DNA of 64,000 nucleotides from Tildeniella torsiva UHER 1998/13D. GTDB lineage: Bacteria > Cyanobacteriota > Cyanobacteriia > Phormidesmidales > Phormidesmidaceae. The stretch is taken from NCBI GenBank assembly GCA_019358835.1, contig JAHHIH010000010.1, positions 62,001 to 126,000 of the forward strand. Direction: 5' to 3'. The stretch's first letter is position 1; each line of letters begins with the position of its first letter. Below are positions 9,141 to 17,683 of this stretch, in pieces. The notes below the pieces were generated by a model. The model saw nothing but the letters and a program-made list of their open reading frames with translations, searched no databases and was not told the origin of the DNA. The translations under genes were made by a program, and so were the position numbers.

Positions 9141-9914
9141 CTACCTCCCCCCTGAAATCCGATATTTCGCCACCTGAGCCCCAAACAGCAGCACAAACAT
9201 GGGGTTATTCACCAGGTAGCGCTGCCACAGACGGCGCGGCTCTTGGCCAAAACGGTAAAGCCACTCCAGCCCCAGGCGCATCATCCACCGAGGTGCCTGG
9301 GAGACATCGCCGCTGAAGAAGCTAAAGGCAGCGCCGACGCCGATCATCACGGCGTTGACCTGGCCCTGGTGGCGGTGCATCCACTGCTCTTGCTTGGGGC
9401 AGCCCAGGCCCACAAACACCACCCGCGCTCCCGACTGGTTGATGCGCGCTACATCGGCGGCGGCCTCTTCGGCTGAGAGCGGGCGAAAGGGCGGGGCATG
9501 GGTGCCCGCAATGGGCAGGCCAGGGAATTGCTGCTGAAGGGAATTGGCCATCTTCTCCAGCATGGGGGCGGTGCCGCCGTAGAGGTAGATGGGCAGGCCG
9601 AGCTGGGCGGCGCGATCGCACCAGGCCAGCATCAAGTCAGGCCCATAGACTCGGCTCTGGCCGGGTACCCCCAGCAGCCGCAGCCCCATAACCAAAGGCA
9701 TACCGTCGGAGGTGACCAGGGCTGCGCCTTCGAGAATGCGCTGGTACTGAGCATCCCAGTAGGCGGTCATCACCACGTGGACGTTGGCGGCGACCACGTA
9801 GCACGATCGCTCGGTGGTGGCCCAGGTTTGAATGCGATCGCAAGCATCCCTATAGCTGGTGGCATCCACCCGAGTTTTGAGAATGCGCCTAGCTTGAAGC
9901 ACTGGCTCCGTCAT
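9141..9914 (-). CDS. WecG/TagA/CpsF family glycosyltransferase
   Basis: The 257-residue protein belongs to glycosyltransferase family 26. Family landmarks are ANVHVVMTAYWD, LVTSDGMPLV, RVYGPDLM, LYGGTAPMLEKM, VFVGLGCPKQEQWM and GVGAAFSFFSGD. The family transfers ManNAc-type, GlcA-type or related sugars onto lipid-linked intermediates at the cytoplasmic face of the membrane, the step after the initiating phosphosugar transferase. Position just upstream of the sugar transferase and two polymerase-like genes supports a second-sugar role in the same exopolysaccharide. A 17-bp stem-loop separates it from the next gene, so it may be transcribed separately. Acceptor and donor are unknown. Confidence 0.88.
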   Translation of the reverse strand: MTEPVLQARRILKTRVDATSYRDACDRIQTWATTERSCYVVAANVHVVMTAYWDAQYQRILEGAALVTSDGMPLVMGLRLLGVPGQSRVYGPDLMLAWCDRAAQLGLPIYLYGGTAPMLEKMANSLQQQFPGLPIAGTHAPPFRPLSAEEAAADVARINQSGARVVFVGLGCPKQEQWMHRHQGQVNAVMIGVGAAFSFFSGDVSQAPRWMMRLGLEWLYRFGQEPRRLWQRYLVNNPMFVLLFGAQVAKYRISGGR

Positions 9915-9974
9915 GGTAGTGACCCTTGTATGGCACCTATTCTAGCGAGGCCTTGGGTTTGGCCCCCTTGGCTC

Positions 9975-11996
9975 CTAATCTCTGCGGGGGGCGAGGCCAA
10001 GCTGGCCCTGAAGTTCCATGTGGTTGGGGGTAAGGGCAGTGGTGGCGCTGAGGCTGCGCAGACTGCCGAGGTAGGGCTTAAGCGCACTAAAGCTGGGGTC
10101 GTCGTTAAAGCCAAACACCTCGTAGGCCAGGGCCAGGGTAGCGCCCACATTTAGATAAAAGTAGCCGTCATTGGGGGTGGGGAAGGTCGCCGTCGCCTGG
10201 TCAAACAAGAAAAAGTCGGCTAAGGGGTCGTGGGGAGAGGGAGCCAAAACACTCGCCATGGACACCGCACCAGAGGTAATCGCCAGAGTATCGTCGGTGA
10301 CCCAGCCGTGGCTACCCACGCTGAGGTCGGGTACGTAGTCGCTGCTCAAGCTAGAAAATAGCTCCCAGCTGGTCGCGGGCCGTTGGTTGACGGTTCTGGG
10401 GTGGACGGTAAGGCCAACGCTGGGCAGCAGGTCATCCACGGCGGCTAGAGTGCGGTCGGCGGTAGGGCGATCGCTCGTTTGCAACAGCAGCCCCAGCCCC
10501 ACGTACTGCAAGGGGCCACCTTCGGTAGGGAAGGCGGCGATCGCATATTCCCCGTCCATCCAGCCAAAGACATCGTCGTCGAGGTCGAGCCCGGTAAAGA
10601 GGGTGAACCCAGAGCGCACCGTGGCTAATCCATCGCGGGTAAAGTCGCTGGCCTGGTCTAGAACGGTGGCCACCGTGCGCCAAAAGCCCGCGATATTGCG
10701 GCCACTCATGACCACAAAGGTCGAGGCGGGCAGCAGTTTTAGGGGGCTGTCGGCGTCGGCAACCGTGGGGGTGAGGCCAAAGGTAAAGGGTGCTGCATCG
10801 TAGTAGTAGCGGCCCCGAACCTGCATGCCGGTTGCAATGGGGTACACCAGAGCCTCTAGGGTGCCGCCGAAGTTGAGCGATCGCAGACTTCGCAGCGTTT
10901 CGTCATCCAGGCTAGCGGGGGGCAGGGGAAAAGGCAGCGGCAGCTCGGCGGCGGGCAGATCCGTGGCCGAAAGGTCGTAGTTCAGCAGCTCCAGGGCGTT
11001 GCCATAGACAGCAAAGAGAGCCTGGGTACGCTGTCGATTAGTTAGGGTGCGCTGAAATTCTCGACTATCGGTGAGGGAGTTTTGGGCTGCGCTCTGGCGC
11101 AGGCGCAGGTATTGCTCAAGGGCGGCGGGGCTTTCTGCTGTGATCAGAGCGTCGGGCAAAAAGGCTACGGCCAGGCCGCTAGGGCCAAACTCTGGCAGGG
11201 GTACTGGCACTTCGACCTCAAAAGTTTCTTCCTGTTCGTGGAAGGGGCTAACGGTAAGGGGCAAGCCTACCGCACCGTTAAAGCGCAAAATTTGCGGAGT
11301 AGGACTGGCTTTCAGCGGCACAATCTCCGCCTCCCCGGCTTCAAGGCTGGGATCGTCGATAGCTTCTGAATCCGCTTCATCGTCCCTATTGCAGGGGTCT
11401 GCGTTGACCTCAGCGGGGCCACAGGCTTCTGGAATGGCTGGCTCAGACCACTCGTCAAACGCGGGGGTAGGCCAAAAGTAGATCTCGGTGCCCAGGGTAG
11501 AGGTCACCTCTGGGGCATCCCCTTGCAGCTCAAAAAAGCTATCGCGAAAGGCGGCAAAGGCTTCAGCGTTGGTGACCGGGGCCACCATGATCGAGGCTTC
11601 GGCAATGGTCGCCGATTCGCCAGGTGGCACCGGCAGCAGCGCCACTACGGCAGTGTCGCCGATCCAGGGGGCCACTTCGCTGGCAAAGTCAATCCCGTAG
11701 GGCAGGTAGGGCAATCCCGGTAGGGCTGGGGTCAATCCCTGTTCTTCGTCCAGCAGTTTGAAGAGTTGGTACTGACTGAGCTGACCCCAGGTATCAGCGG
11801 TGGTGTCGATCAGCAGCACCAGGGCGGTGTTGTTGGGCAGATGATGCCAGGCGTCGGGTTCAACGGCGTAGGTGGCTGGGGGAGGAAGGGTGCCAACCGC
11901 TAACCCTGACCCCATAAGTCCTAAGGCCAACCTTCGTCCCAGGGGATGGAGGCTTGTCCACCGAATCCAACCCAGTCCTCGATTCCCAGTGTCCAT
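9975..11996 (-). CDS. Exported DUF3352 protein
   Basis: A protein of about 673 residues with an N-terminal export signal (RRLALGLMGSGLAVGTLPPPATYA) and no further membrane span. The body fits the cyanobacterial DUF3352 family, starting with the LPNNTALVLLIDTTADTWGQL motif. An acidic, Ser/Pro-rich insert sits near residues 190-225. The ATG at 11996 was chosen over a TTG 18 bases upstream because it gives a normal signal peptide. The function is unknown; the family is thought to be periplasmic or thylakoid-lumenal. It lies in the same orientation as the polysaccharide block, 60 bases from the WecG-type gene, but no direct link to it can be shown. Confidence 0.75.
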   Translation of the reverse strand: MDTGNRGLGWIRWTSLHPLGRRLALGLMGSGLAVGTLPPPATYAVEPDAWHHLPNNTALVLLIDTTADTWGQLSQYQLFKLLDEEQGLTPALPGLPYLPYGIDFASEVAPWIGDTAVVALLPVPPGESATIAEASIMVAPVTNAEAFAAFRDSFFELQGDAPEVTSTLGTEIYFWPTPAFDEWSEPAIPEACGPAEVNADPCNRDDEADSEAIDDPSLEAGEAEIVPLKASPTPQILRFNGAVGLPLTVSPFHEQEETFEVEVPVPLPEFGPSGLAVAFLPDALITAESPAALEQYLRLRQSAAQNSLTDSREFQRTLTNRQRTQALFAVYGNALELLNYDLSATDLPAAELPLPFPLPPASLDDETLRSLRSLNFGGTLEALVYPIATGMQVRGRYYYDAAPFTFGLTPTVADADSPLKLLPASTFVVMSGRNIAGFWRTVATVLDQASDFTRDGLATVRSGFTLFTGLDLDDDVFGWMDGEYAIAAFPTEGGPLQYVGLGLLLQTSDRPTADRTLAAVDDLLPSVGLTVHPRTVNQRPATSWELFSSLSSDYVPDLSVGSHGWVTDDTLAITSGAVSMASVLAPSPHDPLADFFLFDQATATFPTPNDGYFYLNVGATLALAYEVFGFNDDPSFSALKPYLGSLRSLSATTALTPNHMELQGQLGLAPRRD

Positions 11997-12073
11997 AGCT
12001 ACGCTGCGCTCCAAACAATCTTTTCTATCAAAACCGAGGAAAAGAGCGATGTCTGTAAACTATGGCGGTTTAT

Positions 12074-13360
12074 TTACGTTGAGGGCGAAATTTCGACCAC
12101 ATCCACGGGTGTTTGGCCCGCTGTGTAGGCCCGCAGGGCATTGATGATGTGAATATTGGCCTTGGGGAAGGGAAATTCTTCAATGGTGTCGAGGGTGACC
12201 CAGCGCACCTCGTCGCACTCGATGGGCTGGGGCTCGCCCGCTAGATGGGTGCAGTGGTGGACGTTGAGGGTGACTTTAAAGTGCGAATAGGCGTGGGTGA
12301 CGGTGCAGAGGCGATCGCCCACCGCAATCTCAATCCCCAGTTCTTCTTGAATTTCGCGCGCAATACAGGCTTCTATCGTCTCGCCGGGCTCAATTTTGCC
12401 GCCGGGGAACTCCCACAGCCCGCCCAGTAGCCCCTCCTGCTTGCGGCGATCGATCAGAATTTGGTCTTGCCCATTCCAAATCACAGCGACGCCAATTTGC
12501 TTGTGGGGCAGGGGGCCTTTGGTTTCTGACATGGGCAGCTCCGATTGAATATTGCGATTATAGGCACAGCAGTGGGCCTGCCAGGGGCAGCGATCGCACT
12601 CTGGATTGCGCCTTGTACACAAGGTCGCTCCCAGATCCATCAGCGCCTGATTAAAGTCGCGGGGGTTAATCGGATCCAAAAAATGCTCCGAAAGAACCCA
12701 CAGATCCTTTAGCGCCCTGGCTGGCGGCACCGGCAGCGCCACCAGCCGGGCCAGCACCCGCTTCACATTGCCGTCGAGAATGGCGTGGGGCAGGTTAAAC
12801 GCCGAGCTGAGAATGCCCCCCGCCGTGGTTTTGCCAATGCCGGGGAGCGTGGTGATGGTGTCGAAATCTTGGGGGATTGCGCCGTTGTGGTCGGTGACGA
12901 TGCGCTGGGCGGCCTGGTGCAGGTTGCGGGCGCGGGCATAGTAACCCAACCCTTCCCAAGCTTTGAGCACCGTTTGCTGATCGGCGGCGGCCAGCGCCTC
13001 TACCGTGGGGAACTGCTCTAGCCAGCGCTGGTAGTAGGGCAGCACCGTCTTCACCTGGGTCTGCTGGAGCATAATCTCCGAGATCCATACAGCGTAGGGG
13101 TTGTCGAGATTGCGCCAGGGCAGGGTGCGGCCCCAGTCGGCATACCAGGCCAGCAGTTCGCTTCGCAACGCCTCCACAGGAAAATCCGGCCAGGGCAGAG
13201 TTGCCAGGGCCGGATTGGGGGAAAGGGGGTGCCGGTTTAGAACCCTCGTTGTGCTCGTTGTGTAGGAACCCTCGGTATCGCGCGCGGTAGAACGGCGACG
13301 GCCCTGGGAGGAAGGGGAACTAGGTTGGCCTGCTGAGGCCGGTTTTTGACTTTGGCTCAC
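12074..13360 (-). CDS. mutY: A/G-specific adenine glycosylase MutY with Nudix C-terminal domain
   Basis: MutY removes adenine paired with 8-oxoguanine, protecting against G-to-T mutation. The N-terminal glycosylase shows the catalytic-helix region ISEIMLQQTQV, helix-hairpin-helix LPGIGKTTAGGI, catalytic Asp in DGNVKRVLAR and a 4Fe-4S cysteine set in CTRRNPECDRCPWQAHC. The C-terminal third carries a complete-looking Nudix box (GGKIEPGET, then REIQEELGI), the usual MutT-like OG-recognition domain. The annotated GTG start gives an unusual 50-residue basic, Ser-rich leader before PWPDFPVEALR; a later start is possible and would give normal length. The gene is followed upstream by the divergently unrelated small DUF760 gene on the same strand. 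Confidence 0.92.
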   Translation of the reverse strand: MSQSQKPASAGQPSSPSSQGRRRSTARDTEGSYTTSTTRVLNRHPLSPNPALATLPWPDFPVEALRSELLAWYADWGRTLPWRNLDNPYAVWISEIMLQQTQVKTVLPYYQRWLEQFPTVEALAAADQQTVLKAWEGLGYYARARNLHQAAQRIVTDHNGAIPQDFDTITTLPGIGKTTAGGILSSAFNLPHAILDGNVKRVLARLVALPVPPARALKDLWVLSEHFLDPINPRDFNQALMDLGATLCTRRNPECDRCPWQAHCCAYNRNIQSELPMSETKGPLPHKQIGVAVIWNGQDQILIDRRKQEGLLGGLWEFPGGKIEPGETIEACIAREIQEELGIEIAVGDRLCTVTHAYSHFKVTLNVHHCTHLAGEPQPIECDEVRWVTLDTIEEFPFPKANIHIINALRAYTAGQTPVDVVEISPST

Positions 13361-13370
13361 TCAGATTCGA

Positions 13371-13721
13371 CTATTCGGGCTCAGGGGCAGTTTCTGCCGA
13401 CATCAGGGAGTCCTCAAAGGCCATGCGCTGTTCGGCACCGCGCAGAAAATATCCGCTCATCATAGCAGAGGCCAGCAGACGGCCCAGGTTTTCGCGGTTG
13501 GTGGTGATTTCTACGTCGAAATGCTGAGACGGCAGCCCGCCGAGCAGGCCGATAATATTGTGCTCCATCATCTGCTGCACTTCGCTGGATGCAGGATTAG
13601 AGAGCTGGGCGATCGTCTCAGGGCTCATGCCGTGGACGTACTGCATGAGGGAGCTAGGGTGCTCGGAAGAATTTTTGAAACCGTTGAAAAGGTCTTGGGC
13701 TTTACCGGAAGAATTGCTCAC
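13371..13721 (-). CDS. DUF760 protein
   Basis: A 116-residue soluble protein with a GTG start. It matches the DUF760 family of cyanobacteria and plastids, with the typical QYVHGMSPETIAQLSNPASSE and IIGLLGGLP segments and a C-terminal LASAMMSGYFLRGAEQR helix. The function is not established; plant members have been linked to chloroplast protein turnover. It ends 10 bases before the GTG of mutY on the same strand, so the two may be co-transcribed. Confidence 0.8.
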   Translation of the reverse strand: MSNSSGKAQDLFNGFKNSSEHPSSLMQYVHGMSPETIAQLSNPASSEVQQMMEHNIIGLLGGLPSQHFDVEITTNRENLGRLLASAMMSGYFLRGAEQRMAFEDSLMSAETAPEPE

Positions 13722-14320
13722 AGGGGATACCTCGCTTGGCTGGCAGTGTGCGTGCGGCCTGGGTTTATCGGATTGAGCTGGATAGGGTTAGTGTTCCCCA
13801 TTGGGAGTGGAACCCTAACGTTTTGTTGTCTACATCACTATTGACTATCTACATGCGGTTGCTCAGTCATTCCTGAAACCCATGTGATTAAGTTAACAGT
13901 CCAGGTTTTACCGTTGGGTAGGTAGAACCGTACCGGCAGTGGAGAGGTTTTGCTCCGCACCGTGAATTTGGATGTTTCACTATAGATAGATGTTTGAGTT
14001 AAACCTAGGGTTCAAGCTAAAACAAGACCTTCTCAGAGTATTCCATTTTACTCAGCGTTGCAGCTTGGGATGCTGGCCTCAGCCTATTTAGCCGGTTTTG
14101 GTCAGACTTGGAGTAAGCACTGAGCTAGAAACACTCTCGGAGATGCTTCTAAAACCAGTGCTCGCGAGGCCGAGTTCTTGGCCCACCGGGCCTCTCGCCA
14201 TGCAAGCTTGAAGTTTAGCTTGAACATTCTAAGGAAGGTCTTAGGCAATTTAAGGCAATCATCATTTTATGGTGAGTCTGATCTGTCACAATTGCCAGCA
14301 ATATCGCCAAAAGCCCCAAA
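13722..14320. other. 599-bp intergenic region between DUF760 and egtB
   Basis: This divergent gap must hold promoters for the DUF760-mutY unit and for egtB-egtD. No convincing gene or known RNA family was recognised. The only clear structure is a GC-rich stem-loop at 14164-14198 (GCGAGGCC against GGCCTCTCGC, one bulge). The length and AT-rich stretches would allow a small RNA, but nothing positive supports one. Confidence 0.4.
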
Positions 14321-15634
14321 ATGACGCTTACTTCACCCCTTGCTCCGCCTGTAGACATCCCTCTAGAAAAAACTGACACAATCTCCCGATATTGGGCCGT
14401 GCGCCGCCTCAGCGAAGCCCTCTGTCAGCCTCTCGAAATTGAAGACTACGGCGTGCAGGCCATGGCCGATGTCAGCCCGCCCAAGTGGCACCTGGCCCAC
14501 ACCACCTGGTTTTTTGAGACCTTTCTGCTGCGTCCTTACCTAGAGGGATACCAGGACTTTCATCCTGGCTACGGCTATTTATTTAACTCGTACTATGAGG
14601 CGGTGGGCGATCGCCATCCCCGGCCCCAGCGCGGTCTGCTGTCGCGCCCCACGGTCAAAGAGGTCTACCAGTATCGCGCCCATGTGGATGCAGCGATGGA
14701 GCGACTGTTGTGCGATGGTCAAGAACCGGCCCGAGAGGGCCATCGCGCCGACCACCCCGCCGTGGCAGAACTCACCACCCTTGGCCTGCATCACGAACAG
14801 CAGCACCAAGAACTGCTGCTCACCGACCTTAAGTACAACCTGGCGATCAATCCCCTACGCCCTACCTACCGTTCAGATGTCGCTCTGGCAGAATCTGGCT
14901 CGCCAACACCGCTGGAGTTTGTGAAATTCTCGGGCGGGCTATACGATATTGGCCATCAAGCCCCTGGGTTTGCCTTCGACAACGAAAGCCCAGCCCACCG
15001 GGTCTACCTGCAAGACTTTGCCCTGGCCAACCGCCTCGTCACCAACGGCGAATATCTAGAATTCATCGCTGACAGGGGCTACCAGACCGCTGCCCACTGG
15101 CTGGCCGATGGCTGGGCCATGGTGCAGAGCGAAGGCTGGCAGGCCCCCTTCTACTGGGAGCAGCGCGACGGCGAATGGTGGGTGTTTACGCTGGGCGGCC
15201 TACAGCCGGTCAACTTGATGGAACCCGTGTGCCACCTCAGCTACTTTGAGGCCGATGCCTTTGCCCAGTGGCGGGGCGATCGCCTCCCCACCGAAGCCGA
15301 GTGGGAAGTCGCGGCTTCAGGGGTTTCCATCCAAGGTAACCTCCTCGCCGCCGACTACCTGCACCCTCAACCTGCATCTGCATCCCAAAAACTCCAGCAG
15401 CTCTACGGCGACGTTTGGGAATGGACCCAGAGCGCCTACCTGCCCTACCCCGGCTTTCGGCCCGCCTCCGGTGCCGTGGGAGAATACAACGGCAAGTTTA
15501 TGTGCAACCAAATGGTGCTGCGCGGTGGCTCCTGCGTGACTCCGCCCGGCAACATTCGCCCCAGCTACCGCAACTTCTTTCCGCCCAGTGCGCGATGGCA
15601 GTTTAGCGGCCTGCGATTAGCCAGAGAGTTTTGA
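14321..15634 (+). CDS. egtB: Ergothioneine biosynthesis protein EgtB (sulfoxide synthase)
   Basis: The 437-residue enzyme is a non-haem iron oxygenase that joins a thiol donor to hercynine using O2, forming the C-S bond of ergothioneine. An N-terminal DinB-like four-helix domain carries the HX3HXE iron site (H158, H162, E164 in LHHEQQHQE) and a preceding WHLAHTTWFFE segment. A C-terminal formylglycine-generating-enzyme-like fold shows LPTEAEWEVAA, GDVWEWTQSAY and VLRGGSC. The gene pairs with egtD 92 bases downstream. No egtA or egtC is present nearby, which fits cyanobacterial EgtB types proposed to use cysteine rather than gamma-glutamylcysteine; that substrate choice is inferred. Confidence 0.93.
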   Translation: MTLTSPLAPPVDIPLEKTDTISRYWAVRRLSEALCQPLEIEDYGVQAMADVSPPKWHLAHTTWFFETFLLRPYLEGYQDFHPGYGYLFNSYYEAVGDRHPRPQRGLLSRPTVKEVYQYRAHVDAAMERLLCDGQEPAREGHRADHPAVAELTTLGLHHEQQHQELLLTDLKYNLAINPLRPTYRSDVALAESGSPTPLEFVKFSGGLYDIGHQAPGFAFDNESPAHRVYLQDFALANRLVTNGEYLEFIADRGYQTAAHWLADGWAMVQSEGWQAPFYWEQRDGEWWVFTLGGLQPVNLMEPVCHLSYFEADAFAQWRGDRLPTEAEWEVAASGVSIQGNLLAADYLHPQPASASQKLQQLYGDVWEWTQSAYLPYPGFRPASGAVGEYNGKFMCNQMVLRGGSCVTPPGNIRPSYRNFFPPSARWQFSGLRLAREF

Positions 15635-15726
15635 ATTTTAAGTTTTGAATTTTGAATTTCATTTCCTAACTCAAAACTTAAAACTAAGAACTCAAAACTT
15701 CCTTCCCCATTTCCCCTAACTTCCCC
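15627..15726 (+). repeat. Composite heptad repeat: T-rich, A-rich, then C-rich, ending at the egtD start
   Basis: TTTTGAA/TTTTAAG heptads (15627-15659, overlapping the egtB stop) are followed by their reverse-complement type TCAAAAC/TTAAAAC (15670-15700), then by a C-rich block (15701-15726) that abuts the egtD ATG. The T-rich and A-rich halves can fold on each other. The same three-part order occurs on the minus strand before the hemerythrin gene (24982 to 24852). Confidence 0.65.
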
Positions 15727-16698
15727 ATGCCCCCCATCTCCCAAACCAAGCCCTCCCCCGTCAAGCTCTACGATTTTCACCCACCCGTGGAAGACTTTCG
15801 CAGCGCTGTTTTGCGGGGATTGAGTCTGCCCCAAAAGACGATTTCTCCCAAGTTTCTCTACGACAAGCGGGGGTCTGAGCTATTTGATGCCATTTGTCAG
15901 CTGCCGGAGTACTACCTCACCCGCACCGAGATGGGTATTCTGCGTGCCCATGCCGAGGATATTGCGGCGGCTCTAGATCACCGCGTTTTGGTTGAACTGG
16001 GCAGTGGCAGCAGCCAAAAAATCCGCATTTTGCTCAATGCTGCGCCCCAGGTGAAGACCTACGTGGGGGTCGATATTTCGCGGCAGCATTTGCAAGAGGC
16101 CTGTGCGGCGCTGATGGGCGATTTTGAGGGATTGGATGCGATCGCCGTCTGCGCTGACTACACCCAACCTCTGCCTATTGCCACCATCCCTGAACTCAAG
16201 AATCGTCCTACTATCGGCTTTTTTCCTGGCTCCTCTATCGGCAATCTAGAACCTGGGGAGGTAATTAGCTTTCTCAAAACCGTAGCGGTGCTGGGCGATC
16301 TAATCGTCGGTGTGGATCTTAAGAAATCTGCCGCTGTTCTCGAACCTGCTTACGACGATGCCCAGGGGGTATCTGCTGCCTTTGCATTGAATGTGCTGGC
16401 AAGGATTAATCGGGAGCTGGGGGCCGACTTTGACCTGAGCCAGTTTGAGTATCGGGCGCACTACAACGAGGTAGAAGGCCGGATTGAGATGGCGATCGCC
16501 AGCCTCTGCGACCAAACTGTAAACCTGGGTGAGGCTGAGATTTCATTTAAAGCGGGTGAAACGCTTCGAACGGAGCATTCCTATAAATACACCGTGGATG
16601 AATTCCAACTTTTGGCGATGGAAGCCGGGTTCCAGCCCGTACAGGTGTGGATGGATGAGCAGCAGCTCTTTAGCCTCCACCACCTCAAGCAGATATAG
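15727..16698 (+). CDS. egtD: L-histidine N-alpha-methyltransferase EgtD
   Basis: The 323-residue SAM-dependent enzyme trimethylates histidine to hercynine, the first step of ergothioneine synthesis. Diagnostic segments are ISPKFLYDKRGSELFD, LPEYYLTRTE, the SAM-binding motif VELGSGSSQK, FFPGSSIGNLEP and the C-terminal EHSYKYT. Length agrees with the family (about 320 aa). It lies 92 bases after egtB; the two together give the minimal ergothioneine pathway. The start codon is preceded by a purely pyrimidine-rich leader with no Shine-Dalgarno sequence. A product role in protection from photo-oxidative stress is general knowledge and is not shown here. Confidence 0.95.
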   Translation: MPPISQTKPSPVKLYDFHPPVEDFRSAVLRGLSLPQKTISPKFLYDKRGSELFDAICQLPEYYLTRTEMGILRAHAEDIAAALDHRVLVELGSGSSQKIRILLNAAPQVKTYVGVDISRQHLQEACAALMGDFEGLDAIAVCADYTQPLPIATIPELKNRPTIGFFPGSSIGNLEPGEVISFLKTVAVLGDLIVGVDLKKSAAVLEPAYDDAQGVSAAFALNVLARINRELGADFDLSQFEYRAHYNEVEGRIEMAIASLCDQTVNLGEAEISFKAGETLRTEHSYKYTVDEFQLLAMEAGFQPVQVWMDEQQLFSLHHLKQI

Positions 16699-16809
16699 GG
16701 TTCTTGGGTAGAAAGGTTGCGGTTCAGGCATTGCGATTGGGGCATGATCCAGCAATATTTCAACCGTTGTACCCAATTGAATCAGGACAGTTGTTACCCT
16801 TCGGCTGCT

Positions 16810-17175
16810 CTAATCTCGATTGGGTAATGCCCTAAATCGGTGTCCGCCTTTGCTAACCACCACAAAAGCTTTTGACAAAGCTGCCTCCGAATACGTCATG
16901 ATTACTCGATTTAGCTCATCATGCACATCCGCCAGGGTGGCAGGCACAATTCGCAAATAAATTACTCCGGTGCCCAGTGACTGAACAAAGACTAAATTGC
17001 CGTAGTCGCGATCGCGAGTAATCAAAATTCGATTTTGCGCCTGGGCTGTTTTCAGAATAGCTTCATCGCTAGCTCGTGATAGACCTAGCGATGAAACTTA
17101 CACCAAATCATGGCCTGCGTCCTGTAAGAATTTTACCGTCTTGGCGTAGACGTCTTGGTCTAACAAAAATCTCAT
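16810..17175 (-). pseudogene. DUF5615 PIN-like toxin gene interrupted by an in-frame stop codon
   Basis: Reading the minus strand from the ATG at 17175 gives MRFLLDQDVYAKTVKF, then AGHDLV, a TAA at 17100-17098, then VSSLGLSRASDEAILK and LITRDRDYGNLVF in the same frame to a stop at 16810. This is one continuous DUF5615 (PIN-like, Mut7-C-type) protein with a single nonsense codon at residue 26. The ATG overlaps the DUF433 stop by 4 bases (ATGA), the usual antitoxin-toxin coupling. The N-terminal acidic residues in LLDQD and the RDRD motif are retained. Either the toxin has been inactivated by a point mutation or the base call is wrong; internal re-initiation could produce a C-terminal fragment. 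Confidence 0.8.
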
Positions 17176-17405
17176 GCAGAGGCTGGAACTAACTGAATAT
17201 CTTCAGCCGCAACCAGAGCAATGGCGTAGTGCAAACAGGCTTGAACATCTTCCGCCGCCAATTCTGGATAGTAATCTTGAGTGATTTCTAGAAAAGATAG
17301 CCCTTCTGCAACTAACTCCAGTACATTCTGTACTGTGATGCGAGTGCCCATTACGCAGGGTTTGCCAAAGTGAATATCAGGATCAACTGCAATTCTGTCT
17401 ATCAT
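17172..17405 (-). CDS. DUF433 antitoxin-like protein
   Basis: A 77-residue protein of the DUF433 family, with its characteristic core HFGKPCVMGTRITVQNVLELVAEG and a C-terminal helix pair. DUF433 proteins carry a winged-helix-like fold and usually lie directly before a DUF5615 PIN-like protein, forming a VapBC-like toxin-antitoxin pair. Here the stop overlaps the toxin ATG by 4 bases. The partner gene is interrupted by a stop codon, so this antitoxin may now be an orphan. Confidence 0.85.
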   Translation of the reverse strand: MIDRIAVDPDIHFGKPCVMGTRITVQNVLELVAEGLSFLEITQDYYPELAAEDVQACLHYAIALVAAEDIQLVPASA

Positions 17406-17591
17406 GAGGTTGTCTTTGGTGAGTACCTACAAAGGCCATATGACTTACCTTACTTTAGCGCAAGGCACACTATTAAAAATTGGGTATGAGAGAGTACGTA
17501 TGGCCACATGCTAATATTCAGTGTCATTCTTTAGCACGCACCTATGACTGGTTTGGATCATGTATACAAACTTCATTTCCTGCCTGACTCG

Positions 17592-17642
17592 CTGGGGATG
17601 CAGACTGAGGCTTGATCTACATTCTGGTTTCTGCATCCCCAG
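17592..17642 (+). other. Perfect 13-bp stem-loop upstream of menB
   Basis: CTGGGGATGCAGA (17592-17604) is perfectly complementary to TCTGCATCCCCAG (17630-17642) around a 25-base loop, ending 41 bases before the menB ATG. Flanking CTC and GAG could extend the stem with mismatches. It has no following T run, so a leader regulatory structure or operator palindrome is more likely than a terminator. Confidence 0.6.
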
Positions 17643-17683
17643 TGTGAGACCCTAGAAGCCAGCGTTATCTGGATTCGCCCCCC

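Noticed and set aside
13722..14320. 6S RNA or another known small RNA in the DUF760-egtB gap
   Set aside because: Only one GC-rich hairpin was found; no conserved small-RNA architecture could be matched.
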